Of a DNA stretch of 64,000 nucleotides, positions 53,332-63,699 are shown piece by piece. The notes under the pieces were generated by a model. That model saw only the letters and a list, made by a program, of their open reading frames with translations. It was not told the DNA's origin and ran no database searches. Position 1 is the stretch's first letter. Every line of letters starts with the position of its first letter. Source of the DNA: Biomphalaria glabrata (lineage: Eukaryota > Mollusca > Gastropoda > Planorbidae); assembly GCF_947242115.1 (NCBI RefSeq), contig NC_074711.1, positions 28,528,179 through 28,592,178 on the forward strand, read 5' to 3'. The position numbers and the translations under genes are program-made.

Positions 53332-54888
53332 CTAGTATGGTGAGGAAACGAACTTCATTTCCTCCTCTCTTACATATCTGTATGTACTCCCATCTTCTGC
53401 TTCCACCATGTACCAGCCAGAAGCATACTTGGGTACTGCAGTAATTACGAAACAAGAGGGTTCATACTGCATGAACATTCTTCCCTGGCCTCTGACTCTC
53501 TGTTCCACAAGAACTCTGCACCCAATGTTCAGAAGGTCGTTCCTTTTCTTCTGCAACTCAGGAACCTCATGGGAAAGCAAGGTGGATTCTGGTTGGACCG
53601 GATGAAACTGTAGGAAAGGATTTGTTTCCCTACCTCCTTCTGCATGATTACTGGAAGTGTCAGATGAGGCAACTTCTGAATGAATCGACATCATTTCTGC
53701 CACTGCGGGTTGGTTTCTGCGAACAATTGAATCAGGAGCAGTGTTGGATCGCCTAGGATTCTGTGGCACCTCAACCAACAATTCTGTTGGCTTGGGGGCA
53801 GGTTGCAGTTGTACTGCCTGTGGTTGTTCCACTGAGGCAACCTGAACGTGATTCACTGCTGCAGTGACATCAGGGCAAGCTCGGGTGAAGTGGTCCCGGC
53901 TACCACAATTCGAGCAGTTGCTTCTAGAAGGGTGTTGCTGGTAAGCCCGGTTCCCTGGCTTCTTTCGCTGACCTTGGAACCTGTTCTGCAGCCTGCAATT
54001 TCTTGCAAGATGGCCAGGTTTGCCACATGTGTAGCATTTCCTGTTCTTCGTCGCTGGCCTCTTATGGTGAAAAGTGCGATTTGGTTGCCTACCCGGTTGT
54101 GAGGATATCTGTCTCACATTGCTGCTAATGTGATCAGGCTGATGGTTGTTGCAGTGGGGACAGTTAGAATTCTGTGGTCCCGAAAGTTGTAGGAGCACAA
54201 TCTGGGCTGCAAGCTCCTCCACTTGCTTGGAGAGCGCAGCTAGCTGGCCTTCAATCTTTATCTCACTGCATGTGACGTTGACTTGCGGTGCGACATTCTC
54301 ATCCTGGGCCCACCTGATGGCCATGTCTCTTAACGCCAGGAATTCAGTTTCTGGCCTGTCGAGTAGTCTCTCTCGCAGGTCTCTCCTTAAGGTCCTGTCA
54401 CTGAGGTTTTCTACGAACTGGTCCCTCAGGATAGACTCGCTGAAGGGAGTTTCAGATAGAGCTCTCTGCCTGTCTGTGAGTGCTTCAAATGCCTGAAGGA
54501 GACGGTGTGAGTAGGTGCGGACAGACTCGTACTGGTGCTGGCTTATTCTGAACAGCTGCCCAATCAGGTAGTTAATGCTCCGCCTTTCTCCATAAGTGGA
54601 GCGTAGAATTTGTATCAGGGCATCTGGACATGCCCTTGTCGTCTGAGGGTGGCACCTAAGTTCGGCCTTCACTGCCTCACCTAGATGTGCAAAGAGGAAG
54701 TCACATTTTTCCTCTGGATGCACCATGTGTTGAGACTTCCAAGTTCTCTCAACATTTTGAAGGAACTCTTCAATTTCCCTGGCAGGACCATCACCATGGA
54801 AGCGCCGGATACTCATCTCTGTCCTTGGTACCACAATCACTGTCTGAGACGACTGCATTCTTGCTGCTGCTGCTGCCTCGCTGTTCAT
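53332..54888 (-). CDS. Element D gag-type protein with two zinc knuckles (518 aa)
   Basis: Residues about 25-200 have the helical capsid pattern of Ty3-like gag (FHGDGPAREIEEFLQNVERT, LRSTYGERRS, FVENLSDRTLRRDLRERL). Two CCHC knuckles follow: CYTCGKPGHLARNC (about 288-301) and CSNCGSRDHFTRAC nearby. A Pro/Gln/Ser-rich linker leads to a C-terminal part of about 65 residues, GCRVLVEQRVRG...GWYMVEAEDGSTYRYVREEEMKF, which resembles the small beta-barrel tail found at the end of pol polyproteins in this group. Protease, RT, RNase H and integrase core are not present. A gag joined to a pol tail is typical of a dependent derivative. Looks whole as it stands. Confidence 0.85.
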   Translation of the reverse strand: MNSEAAAAARMQSSQTVIVVPRTEMSIRRFHGDGPAREIEEFLQNVERTWKSQHMVHPEEKCDFLFAHLGEAVKAELRCHPQTTRACPDALIQILRSTYGERRSINYLIGQLFRISQHQYESVRTYSHRLLQAFEALTDRQRALSETPFSESILRDQFVENLSDRTLRRDLRERLLDRPETEFLALRDMAIRWAQDENVAPQVNVTCSEIKIEGQLAALSKQVEELAAQIVLLQLSGPQNSNCPHCNNHQPDHISSNVRQISSQPGRQPNRTFHHKRPATKNRKCYTCGKPGHLARNCRLQNRFQGQRKKPGNRAYQQHPSRSNCSNCGSRDHFTRACPDVTAAVNHVQVASVEQPQAVQLQPAPKPTELLVEVPQNPRRSNTAPDSIVRRNQPAVAEMMSIHSEVASSDTSSNHAEGGRETNPFLQFHPVQPESTLLSHEVPELQKKRNDLLNIGCRVLVEQRVRGQGRMFMQYEPSCFVITAVPKYASGWYMVEAEDGSTYRYVREEEMKFVSSPY

Positions 54889-55071
54889 CTACGTAACTAC
54901 TCAACAAAACTAAAGCCTACTAACCTCTCAATAACAATACCAAAAAAACTACTAAACTAACACTATCTATACCGCCTATCAATGCCTAAACTCCTACGCA
55001 AACCTAATCTATCCCAATAAAAAATACAAGTCTGGTCACTCAAGCACAGATCCCACTTCTGACACCAAAAA

Positions 55072-56006
55072 TGTGAGCAGGTCAGGCAGGCGCGAGTGGG
55101 AGGGCCTATTCTCTGCTGCTCAACATTAAAATTTTACCTAACAGTAGGCAGATGTTAGCGCTACTGGGTGGGCTCAATCTGTGCACCTCGGTATGGTGAC
55201 CAAGGGGCTAGAGTAGCCTAAGTAACCAGACAACTTACTATACTACTCAACTAAATGAAAACAAGATAAACTTTAGTTTACGATAAATAAAACAAAAAGA
55301 AACTTTATTTACATACAAAAATAAATCAATAATAAAAAAATAATATATACACTAGCTTGACTAATCACTACTACTGAACCCATCAACTAACTAAAACCCT
55401 CTAAATCTACACCACTACAAACACTAACACTACTAACCAAACCAACTATCTCACTAAATCACTACAGCTACTACCCTAGACTTAGATCGACAAACAAACT
55501 ACAATAAACTAGTCTAGATCTACAATATCATACTACTACAACCAACCCATATCTAAAACAAGAACATCTTAGCCTTAGGCTAAGGACATTACTATTCACT
55601 AAGAACAGAACTGAGAAACAGACTATAAATATAACTAAGCCACTAATAATAAGGCAACACTACAGAAACAAAATAAAACTAGATTCCCTAGAATTAGAAT
55701 AGATCTACAACAGCAATTATAAGCAGCAATATTCAACAGCAGTTAAAAGCAGTAACACAGCAGTAATAATAGCAGGCCGTCCCAGGTACAGGAATAAAAA
55801 TATAATTAGACGACAGACCACAAAGATATTCAGCTGTCACACAGACAGATATGGTACTGACCACTGGTCAACTGTACACTGAACTGTTTTAAAACAGCGT
55901 GGCATCACTTTTTATACACAAAAAGCGGAAGTAGAAATAATAAGTTTGGCACTAGCCTATAAAAATAAAATATATAAAAATATAGCTCTGGGAGCGCAAG
56001 CTCACA
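55072..56006 (-). repeat. 5' LTR of element D (935 bp)
   Basis: Right copy, next to the tRNA-Leu primer site. Confidence 0.92.
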
Positions 56007-56014
56007 TATAAATG

Positions 56015-56016
<2 letters not shown>

Positions 56017-56113
<97 letters not shown>
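56017..56113. repeat. (TA)n microsatellite between elements D and C
   Basis: A TA run with one ggcc interruption (56049-56053). Both neighbouring LTR elements have TA-type target duplications at its edges. Confidence 0.93.
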
Positions 56114-58098
56114 TGTAATAACTTAAGTGAGGCAACTCAACGAGGACATAGACGTTTATTTACATAGAGACATGACAAACACAAAGGGCATCTGCCTTGA
56201 GTACAGCATCTCCATATTGGCTCTCTACTTGGGCGGAAATCATTAGTCTCTAATGTCAACATCCGACTTGCTTAGTCACAGATAGTGCGCACCTTCTTTC
56301 TGCACTATCTTGGATGGCGGTGCGCATGGCAAAGTCATAACATTGCCCCCGTCTTAGCACTTTTCGTCCCGAAAAGAAACACTGCAGCTGAGGTTTGACA
56401 GTTCAGGTGGAGGTCGATCAGTGGGAGCCACAGGCGGCAGGGAGCCTGTTGTCCACGAAGCCATCTGCACAGTTTTCCGAGGCCGTCGCTTCCTCTTCTT
56501 CCAGTTGGCCAGTCTACGCTTTGACCTCATGACGATAGTCTCTGATGCCAGCCACTTAACACAAATGGAGGTTGTGGCGATCACTGTAGTTTCCAGGGCC
56601 GCTGTTTTAAGACGCCAAGTCAGCGGACCTTTTCCATGGACGTCTCGTGACACAGTTGTAGGCCCACAGGTAGCCATGTTTTCAAACACATAGTCTTTCT
56701 CAGCTTCATCTGTAATGTATGTCCATGGAGCACTCTTGTAATGTTCGATAAGCGAATGTTCATCCACCACTGCATCAGGTTCTGCTGGAATTGATTCACC
56801 ATCATTCAAGTCACTCTCACTGATGTAGGCAGAAGTACAAATGTCTGTTAAGTTCAGATCTTGTTGCTGGGTTTCTTGGCATGGGCACTGTCCCCGCAGG
56901 ACGCCGCATTCACAGTTCATATCAATCGCCTGGATGCAGTTGCCAAGCATCGAGTTTTCTCTTATGCCGCTGCCAAAGTCAAATTCGTTGTTTCTGTCTC
57001 GGCCATTGTTGGGGCTCGTATTCGCAATTTCCCTCGACGCTATCAAAGGCAAGGAATCAGAAACGGTCTTGAGGCTTTCATGGCTTGAGTTCTTATGAAA
57101 GGTACTGACAGATAAACAGAGGTCTTTAAGGTCCACAGCAGAAAGCTTGGACGCAGACCCAACGTTGTCTTGATCTGTCCGGCTCATTGAGGTACTGGTA
57201 ACAGGTACAACAGGAACAAATACTTCAGGCACATAACAGACTTCTCTTGTTTCTTCATTTGTTTCTTTCCTTTCGATTTGAAACATACCGTTCAGATCGT
57301 CGCAGCAATCGTCGTCACGTTTCTCGCCTTGAAAGTCGTCCCCGCCAGACTTGCCCACAACAAGGTCACAGACAGCGCTCCAATCCCCAGCGCCTCCATC
57401 ACCACTGTTTGTGCAGCCACAGTCCTGACCAGGCAACTGCTCCTTCCCTAACGAGTTTATTCCTCCTTTCGCTTGCGACACAATGTTATCACTTTGGTCT
57501 ATTTGGCCTACTACTGGCAACACACTTTCATCTACTTTGTTCCACATCATGCTCCTCATCTTATTCCCAATCATGTTCAATTGTTCCTTAAATGCATCCC
57601 CACAGTCTTGGATCTTGCCCATTACATCAACAATCCCAGACTCAATTTCAAATTGATAGATCTCCGGATCTTCCTCTTCATCGATCAGAGCTTGCCGCAG
57701 ACGAGCCGTGAGCGTTTCCCTGCTACCGACAGGTTTTAAACCTCGGTCTCGAAGCTCTTGTCTTAGCTCTTTAATTAAGAGCTGATGTAATAGCTTCAGC
57801 GATGCCATGGAGATCTAATCCTACCTCCTCTCGTTGAGTTGCCTATAAATCCCACTTCTGACAACCAATTGTAATAACTTAAGTGAGGCAACTCAACGAG
57901 AACATAGACGTTTATTTACATAGAGACATGACAAACACAAAGGGCATCTGCCTTGAGTACAGCATCTCCATATTGGCTCTCTACTTGGGCGGAAATCATT
58001 AGTCTCTAATGTCAACATCCGACTTGCTTAGTCACAGATAGTGCGCACCTTCTTTCTGCACTATCTTGGATGGCGGTGCGCATGGCAAAGTCATAACA
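56114..58098 (-). mobile_element. LTR element C: short, pol-less, SAP-type, looks whole
   Basis: LTRs 56114-56342 and 57870-58098, both 229 bp (TGTAATAAC...CATAACA), nearly identical (one difference noticed), so young. 4-bp target duplication ATAT (56110-56113, 58099-58102). A primer site of tRNA-Leu type lies beside the right LTR on the minus strand. The internal part is 1.5 kb with one intact-looking SAP-type protein and no pol. The LTRs are related to those of element B (shared ccatattggctctctacttg and gatagtgcgcaccttctttc). Confidence 0.9.
56354..57808 (-). CDS. Element C SAP-type protein (484 aa)
   Basis: Residues about 1-40 (LLHQLLIKELRQELRDRGLK, then VGSRETLTARL) form a SAP-like motif closely matching that of element A despite different LTRs. 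Next come DEEEDPEIYQFEIE and a helix with regular hydrophobics. The middle is acidic with many Cys in pairs (CECGVLRGQCPC) and Ser/Asp-rich text. The C-terminal part has ANWKKRKRRPRK and then TDRPPPELSNLSCSVSFRDE, shared with B; TDRPPP is also in A. There is no zinc knuckle and no enzyme motif. Function unknown; nucleic acid binding through both ends is plausible. Confidence 0.75.
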   Translation of the reverse strand: MASLKLLHQLLIKELRQELRDRGLKPVGSRETLTARLRQALIDEEEDPEIYQFEIESGIVDVMGKIQDCGDAFKEQLNMIGNKMRSMMWNKVDESVLPVVGQIDQSDNIVSQAKGGINSLGKEQLPGQDCGCTNSGDGGAGDWSAVCDLVVGKSGGDDFQGEKRDDDCCDDLNGMFQIERKETNEETREVCYVPEVFVPVVPVTSTSMSRTDQDNVGSASKLSAVDLKDLCLSVSTFHKNSSHESLKTVSDSLPLIASREIANTSPNNGRDRNNEFDFGSGIRENSMLGNCIQAIDMNCECGVLRGQCPCQETQQQDLNLTDICTSAYISESDLNDGESIPAEPDAVVDEHSLIEHYKSAPWTYITDEAEKDYVFENMATCGPTTVSRDVHGKGPLTWRLKTAALETTVIATTSICVKWLASETIVMRSKRRLANWKKRKRRPRKTVQMASWTTGSLPPVAPTDRPPPELSNLSCSVSFRDEKC

Positions 58099-58102
58099 AT
58101 AT

Positions 58103-59750
58103 ATATAGAGAGAGAGAGAAAGAGGCAATATACTATAAATACATATTGGAGAAGTGAATCTACTTCTTTTAATACAATCTAAATAATTTTTAATTAACAC
58201 AGATATAATTTATTAGCAATAATATAGTGGGGTTTCTTAACGGTGCTCGATGTGCGCTAAAGGAGAAAGCACAAAAACTGCGTTTATTATAGGAGCATGA
58301 AGTGACCTGATTTATTTTAAAAATCTTGATTATGAGTGGTAATTCAAAGAAACTGAGCTATTTTTATAGTCCTTTAGTTGCAGAATAAGAATCTGCTTTC
58401 AGTTTTTTTGTAACTTAAACCGTCACCAAATAAAAAAATAAAATAAAAATTTGACCTAGTTCCCGAATACGGTGTTCCTAATATAAGAATCTACTATATA
58501 TCAAGAAATCTTGATAAAAAATAAAGAGATTTATTGATCCCCTTTATTCTTTATGGTATAAAAAAGGAGCAAAATTGCCTCCATTCTAAATTTGTATGGG
58601 TCTAGATTTGTATTCACATTCATGATAAAGCCTTCAATTCTGTTGGATTGTTAAAATACCTTTAAATAGCCCTCCTATGCACATTAAAAACCAATCAACT
58701 ATAATTGATGAAGCTGTCTAGGCCTACATAATCATAGATCTATTCTAAGCTAAGGCATTCAATTATTCATTTAACGACCTTCAAATTATAGATCTAGATT
58801 TGATTTTTTGTAAGCCCCCAAATTCAGGAGAGAGTTCTTTAGAGATGATAGTGATCTCGAGAGGGGAAAAAGGTTTTAATAGAAGAAATATATTGGTTGA
58901 GCTTAATCTCCCTCTCTATTTCCTGTGGCATTTTGAAAGCTACCGTTATAGTCGCAAGCGACTAGCTAGGTTCTATCGTTAAATGAGGGCCTAAATTCAA
59001 AGAATGAAATCAGGGGCATTCAATGCTTATATTTATAGTGTGTTTGCACCAGAAAAGTTTTTATTATTCTGACAAGAAATATTAAATTCTTAATTCCTTG
59101 CGCCCTCCTTCAACACTTGTGCTTATTTCTTTTTGGAATACAAGCATCAGAAACCAGAATAAATAGCTTTATTAAATCTTACCACAGCTTTTCAGCAGAC
59201 TCAGTAGGCCAGCTTTTATATTAGCAACAGTTCAAAGACTAATTAGGATTATCTGTCTGAAAAAAAAAATCTTTAAAATGTTTGTTATTAGTGATTGTAG
59301 AAGATGACAAAGCTTTCATTGCTAACTCTGCACAGTGGCCTGTCCTGTTGGTTCATATTTCTTAGGGCTATGGCCAAACTTTGACTCACGATGCTCCCGC
59401 TGTGGGAAAAAGAGGAAACCGTTTCTCATTTATTATTTATTCTTTTTGACTGCCAGGCATGCTGATCTTTATCTCAACAGTCTGAGAAACCACTAATTCT
59501 TGACTTCTATGGCAACATGTATGCACTACGCAAAAAGGCAGGGCTTTAATCTATAGAACAAAGTTGTATCTAACTCATAGGTCTAATGTTATCATAGAGG
59601 TGTAGCCATTCATCAGATTGAGCAGTAAACAAGTAAAGTATCCGAAATGCTTCAATTATTTTGAATTAATCATGTAATTAGAGACAAACAATAATAAACT
59701 TGTGCGATTGAACATTTTTGCATTAATTATTTTTGTTAAGCACAAATTTC
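58103..59750. other. Intron, nothing recognised
   Basis: Short GA run at 58106-58124, then AT-rich text without exons or clear repeats. Confidence 0.55.
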
Positions 59751-59830
59751 ATGCTAATAGCATGCTCAATGTGTTATGGTCCAGTTCAGGAAGGGTTATA
59801 TGGGAAAAGCTTTCTGCGCTGCCTTTTTTT
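59751..59830 (-). repeat. Partial degenerate SINE copy
   Basis: catgctaatagcatgctca, tggtccag and gggttatatgggaaaa match the 3' half of the SINE at 60222-60455. Confidence 0.6.
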
Positions 59831-60221
59831 TAAATTAAAAAATTAATGATTTTTTGGTAAATTTTTCAATAGATTCATATGAATGTGTTGTCATTGACAA
59901 TGAATAATTGTGCCAAGTTTCAAATTGATTTGAGAATTTGAAGTGGGAGAATTAACAAGATTCCACCCAGACAGGAAAAGGGGAAATCTCAAAATACAAA
60001 AGCGTTTTAATCGTTGATGGATGAATATACCATTAGTGACCTATTACAGTAGTAATAGCTATAAAAAAAATAAAAATAATAATTATATTTAGAATGCAAA
60101 AAATGCTAGTTTTTAGTACAAATTCATCTTCAGTTTTTTCACTGTCATTTGAACATTAAGATATAGAGAATAAATTAATTTATTAATAACATCCGGGGGT
60201 CACTGTAAATTAATATTATTA

Positions 60222-60455
60222 TAGCTTTTATATAGCGCTACTTTAATACTTATAGCATGCTCAGAGCGCTATGGTCCAATCTCATTTGTGGACCAGTGTG
60301 GTGATGGGGTTATCTGGGAGAAATTTCTTAGTGTTGCCTTTAGGCACTCAGTAAACACAACTCTGCTCGAGTCGGGTGTCGAACCTCGAGCCCTCTTCAT
60401 AGGTAGCCAAGCCAAGTTCAAGGATGTTTAGCCTCTTGACCATGCTATTAAACGG
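60222..60455 (-). mobile_element. tRNA-derived SINE, second family, reversed
   Basis: Read on the minus strand it opens with AGCATGGTCAAGAGGCTAAA (box A-like), has a perfect box B core GGTTCGACACC, then a body with CACTGGTCCACAAATGAG and AGCGCTCTGAGCATGC, and ends in a short ATTATTATA tail. It has no mature tRNA fold. Confidence 0.75.
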
Positions 60456-61722
60456 TTTCCTGTCATTTTATTTTTGGTCATTTCATCCTCTAATCCATCA
60501 AATAATAATTGTAAAAAGTACGAAATTAAGATTTCATATATTTATTTTCATTTACATGACAAAAAGAAAGACACATTAGATAAGAATAGAATAAAAGAGA
60601 TAATGTAAAAATAGTTTTTTGCCTGTTAATTGAAATCAGTAACATAGGCAATAGATAGTACCAGAAGACGATCTGTTGATTTGTATTGCTATACATTGCT
60701 TTTATTTCTTGGCCAGTGTTGTATATTTCTTGAATTCAGCGTTTATTAGAATAAATAAAATGTTATATGAGGGTTTGAAATGACTCGCTCGTATTCAAGA
60801 AAAAACGATTGACAAATAAGTTAAAGTGAAAGATGACCGTCAGGAGATAAGTTATTAGGGGCTTGATCATAGGTCTAATCGTTTTACCTTTCAAAAGATA
60901 TCCACTACTTACACCACACCTTGGTCTGTTTTGATAAGTTATGAGTGCAGACTGACATGAGCATAATTATTCTAATTGTCTCTCAAAAGATTTTCCCTTT
61001 TTCCACCACACCTTAGCCTTTGATCATTACATCATGCAATATGCGCAGGATAAAATTGGCATCCCTTACATCAAATAGAAGCAATATAACTAAATACAAC
61101 CCCTATTATAAAATTTTTTTACATCTATTATTTCATTTCTCAACAAGAATGAAGAGAGGAGGGGAACACTATAATTTGTCAAAACTATCAAAAACATTCT
61201 AAATAAACACATTTATATATTAGATGAAATGAGGGCTTAAAGACAAATTCTTAACAACACAATTACACAATGACTAAGAAAAAAATAAAAAATATTTATT
61301 AATTTGGGATGAAGTGACCAAGGATGAAATGACTGGCCATGATTTTTAACAACTTGTTAAACTCACCAGTAAACTAGCTTGAAATTACCTGCCTCATTTC
61401 TAGAGGTTGATTTCACTGGCTGTTTTGAAGTAGCACAAATTAGGGCATCGTATAGAAAACTTGAGGAATCTTTATGGCTAATTCAAAAGAGGATTTCAAG
61501 ATTTCATTGGAATTGAAAAGAATTTGATATATTCAGGTAGCCTTTTAGTGTGGACTGTGAAATAGTAAAACTAGAATTACAGCTTGAGTTAATTAAAATT
61601 CCATTCTAATAATTAATGTAAGCTCAGTGTATGTATGCAATGTTTGCATCTTCATATATTTGTGATTTCATTTATCTTCCTAAAATGTAGCTAATGCAAC
61701 AAATAATTTGTATGTTTTCCAG
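60456..61722. other. Intron, nothing recognised
   Basis: AT-rich; no exon or repeat identified before the acceptor at 61721-61722. Confidence 0.55.
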
Positions 61723-61994
61723 ATTATTGTAACGGTACTGTCATTGATCTAGTCCAACTGACTTCATCACAAATAAAGAAACTTCCAATCACTGGTATTG
61801 AAGTATTTCCAAAGAACAAAACAGGAGATATTTTTAACTTTTATGTACCATTTGGCATAACTGAAGCCAGTTGGAGCATTGACTTTCCCATTGGTGGTCA
61901 TCTTATTACTGTAGGAATAGAAGTACCAGACCTGAATTCCACTTTCCAAATTCTCTTGGAAAATAATGTTAATTCTACATCTGAGCTTTTGGAG
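61723..61994 (+). CDS. Mucin-like gene, module 3, exon 1 (272 nt, phase 1 to 0)
   Basis: Acceptor tgttttccag, donor gtacat. Reads (D)YCNGTVIDLVQLTSSQIKK and continues through a Trp-Ser-Ile-Asp-Phe-Pro core to NSTSELLE, ending on a codon boundary. An opening Cys and sequons NGT, NKT and two NST fit the pattern of the earlier modules, but here there is no Thr/Pro linker. The phase (1 to 0) equals that of exon 39171-39385. The donor and acceptor of the 20.5-kb intron are in phase, so the link to module 2 is likely but not proven; it could also be a second gene of the same family. Confidence 0.78.
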
Positions 61995-62823
61995 GTACAT
62001 TTTTAAACTAAATTTTCTGATATTTAAGTTTTATATATTTTTTATAACCTATTTTATCCTTATCTACCTAAGGATTTTCTCAGAAATATTACACTTAATA
62101 GCTTTTTCTTTTAAGAAATATTTTAGTAGGTTAAAACTCTTTAATTCTAGTTTGTCATGTAAATAATTCAAAAATCTTTTCAGTGTAGCACACACACACA
62201 CAAAAACAACAGAACGTTTCTTATTAATTCCTTAACATTTACAAATGGGTGAATAATTTTATGTTTGTGATAAGTGCACAATATGTAGCCCTTACTTTAA
62301 AGAAGCTGAATTTAGCATATATAACGACATTAAATAATACCTTTATTACCTTTGGCTATACAATTTTTCTGGCATGTTGAGTTTATTGATTTGTTTCCAA
62401 ATTGTGAATTATTCATGATGCATAAGAATATGTATCTTGATGCTGTAATAAATTAAGAATGGGACATAATGTAAAAAATATTCAATACCCGGTATTTAGG
62501 GAAATGTCATTGAAATATTCATAGAAATTTTCGGACCCAGTTAGAGGATTTAATTATTAGGTGGAATCAATTGTTTTAGAACTATACATATTGGATTATT
62601 ACAAGTTATGGATCATTATTCATACATGAGTTTTTTAGAACTCTGATAAAATAATAGATAATAAATAATTCATGCTAATTAGTTCAAAAGTGATTGTGTT
62701 GTAAACTTTACTAGCTATAGTTTGTCGATGAAAGGCCCTTATAATGTGTCTGCTAGTATCCTTGCCAGTTTCTTTTTTTTTCTTCTACTAATAATAAATT
62801 TAATTTTGTTTATATTTTTTAAG

Positions 62824-62986
62824 GATGTCGATGGAAAACATATTTTCAATGCATCTAAAGACTCAAAATACACTTTTGATATGAATCTCCCTGCCAATTC
62901 TAGAATCGTTATTAAAATTGCTGTCCCTAACTATTCTGTTGACGTAAAAATAACTGAATTCAAAATTTGCAAGCCTGCTGTTGAAG
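62824..62986 (+). CDS. Mucin-like gene, module 3, exon 2 (163 nt, phase 0 to 1)
   Basis: Acceptor ttttttaag, donor gtaagt. Reads DVDGKHIFNASKDSKYTFDM and on to ITEFKICKPAVE plus one base. Sequons NAS and NYS. Closing Cys in the context KIC matches the ends of modules 1 and 2. Module 3 therefore needs only two exons where module 2 has five. The gene goes on beyond the window. Confidence 0.78.
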
Positions 62987-63444
62987 GTAAGTTATTGTCA
63001 GGTCTTTGTGGAATGAAATTACTGAATTTGTATTAAATATTAATGTGTTTATGTATAACAGTAATTTTTACTTATAAATGTGTTTTTATGTTAAAAATTG
63101 TAATATTTTAGGCCTAAGTTCAGCCCGACAGTCACACCATACACACTCTGTTATACATAAATGAATAAACGGGGTGTATGATGATTTAAAAAAAAAATTA
63201 ATTTAATCTAATGATATATTTACAAATGATAATGACATCTGATCTATGAAATGAGAAGCAAATATAAGTGCATATAATATGATATGAAAAATCACCTTAA
63301 TTATAGGGTTCAGTACATTTGTCCACATAAACTTTCAAGACAACAACTGGTAATCCCCGTAGATCTAGCTTCTGGCTCAGATACTGTTCACCGAGGACTA
63401 TTAGTCAAAAGTTCATAGTTCACACTGTAACACCAGGTCTGGAC

Positions 63445-63699
63445 CAGGGGCGGACTGGGTATCAAAATCGGCCCGGGCATTACCATATAAACCGGCCCAT
63501 AAATGGCATGTCATATATTTTCGGTGTGGCGGGGGGGGGGGGATTTTAACCCCCCTCCGCAATTTATATATATATATATATATATTAGTGTGTGTGTGTA
63601 TGTAATTAATCTTCATTACATTCTTTTCTTTCATTCTTTTAAACGTTTTTTCTACCCTAGAATACTCTCTTCCTATAAAAAGTGAAAGGCAGTACACAC
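63445..63699 (+). mobile_element. hAT-family terminal piece
   Basis: Matches 4545-4870 closely (CAGGGGCGGACTGGGTATCA, ggcccgggcattaccatata, a shorter TA run, accctagaatactctcttcc). It breaks off at cagtacacac where a different sequence begins. Confidence 0.85.

Larger units (their letters stand above)
51991..56006 (-). mobile_element. LTR element D: pol-less, gag-bearing, looks whole
   Basis: LTRs 51991-52925 and 55072-56006, both 935 bp, TGTGAGC...GCTCACA ends, nearly identical (one difference noticed), so very young. 4-bp target duplication TATA (51987-51990 and 56007-56010). Reading on the minus strand, the primer site TGGTGTCAGAAGTGGGAT (tRNA-Leu) follows the right-hand LTR. The internal part is 2.1 kb with one gag-type protein (53332-54888) and no reverse transcriptase. 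The LTRs are strongly A/C-rich on the + strand (about 52140-52470). Ty3-like by primer, target size and zinc knuckles. Confidence 0.9.
41202..61722 (+). other. 20.5-kb intron filled with mobile elements
   Basis: Starts gtaaag and ends tgttttccag. It holds four LTR retroelements, at least two hAT-like pieces, two SINE copies and simple repeats. Three of the four LTR elements are antisense to the host gene. No other host exon was recognised inside it; 41540-42181, 48619-51990 and 58099-61722 contain no convincing gene. Confidence 0.7.
10092..62986 (+). other. Gene model: secreted mucin-like glycoprotein, 12 exons, partial at both ends
   Basis: Chained exons: 10092-10134, 14094-14138, 14377-14495, 15524-15620, 16307-36781, 39171-39385, 39997-40042, 40166-40204, 40516-40637, 41105-41201, 61723-61994, 62824-62986 (21,733 nt, about 7,244 codons). 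Every junction is AG/GT and every phase agrees with its neighbour (0-1, 1-1, 1-0, 0-1, 1-1 for the giant exon, then 1-0, 0-1, 1-1, 1-0, 0-1, 1-0, 0-1). The giant Pro/Thr/Ser exon makes up 94 percent of the coding length. Sequons and bounding cysteines point to an extracellular protein, perhaps mucus, shell-film or gut lining; that role is inference. No signal peptide, start codon, stop codon or promoter was found, so the gene continues on both sides. The module family is not recognised. Splicing is predicted by eye only. Confidence 0.75.
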
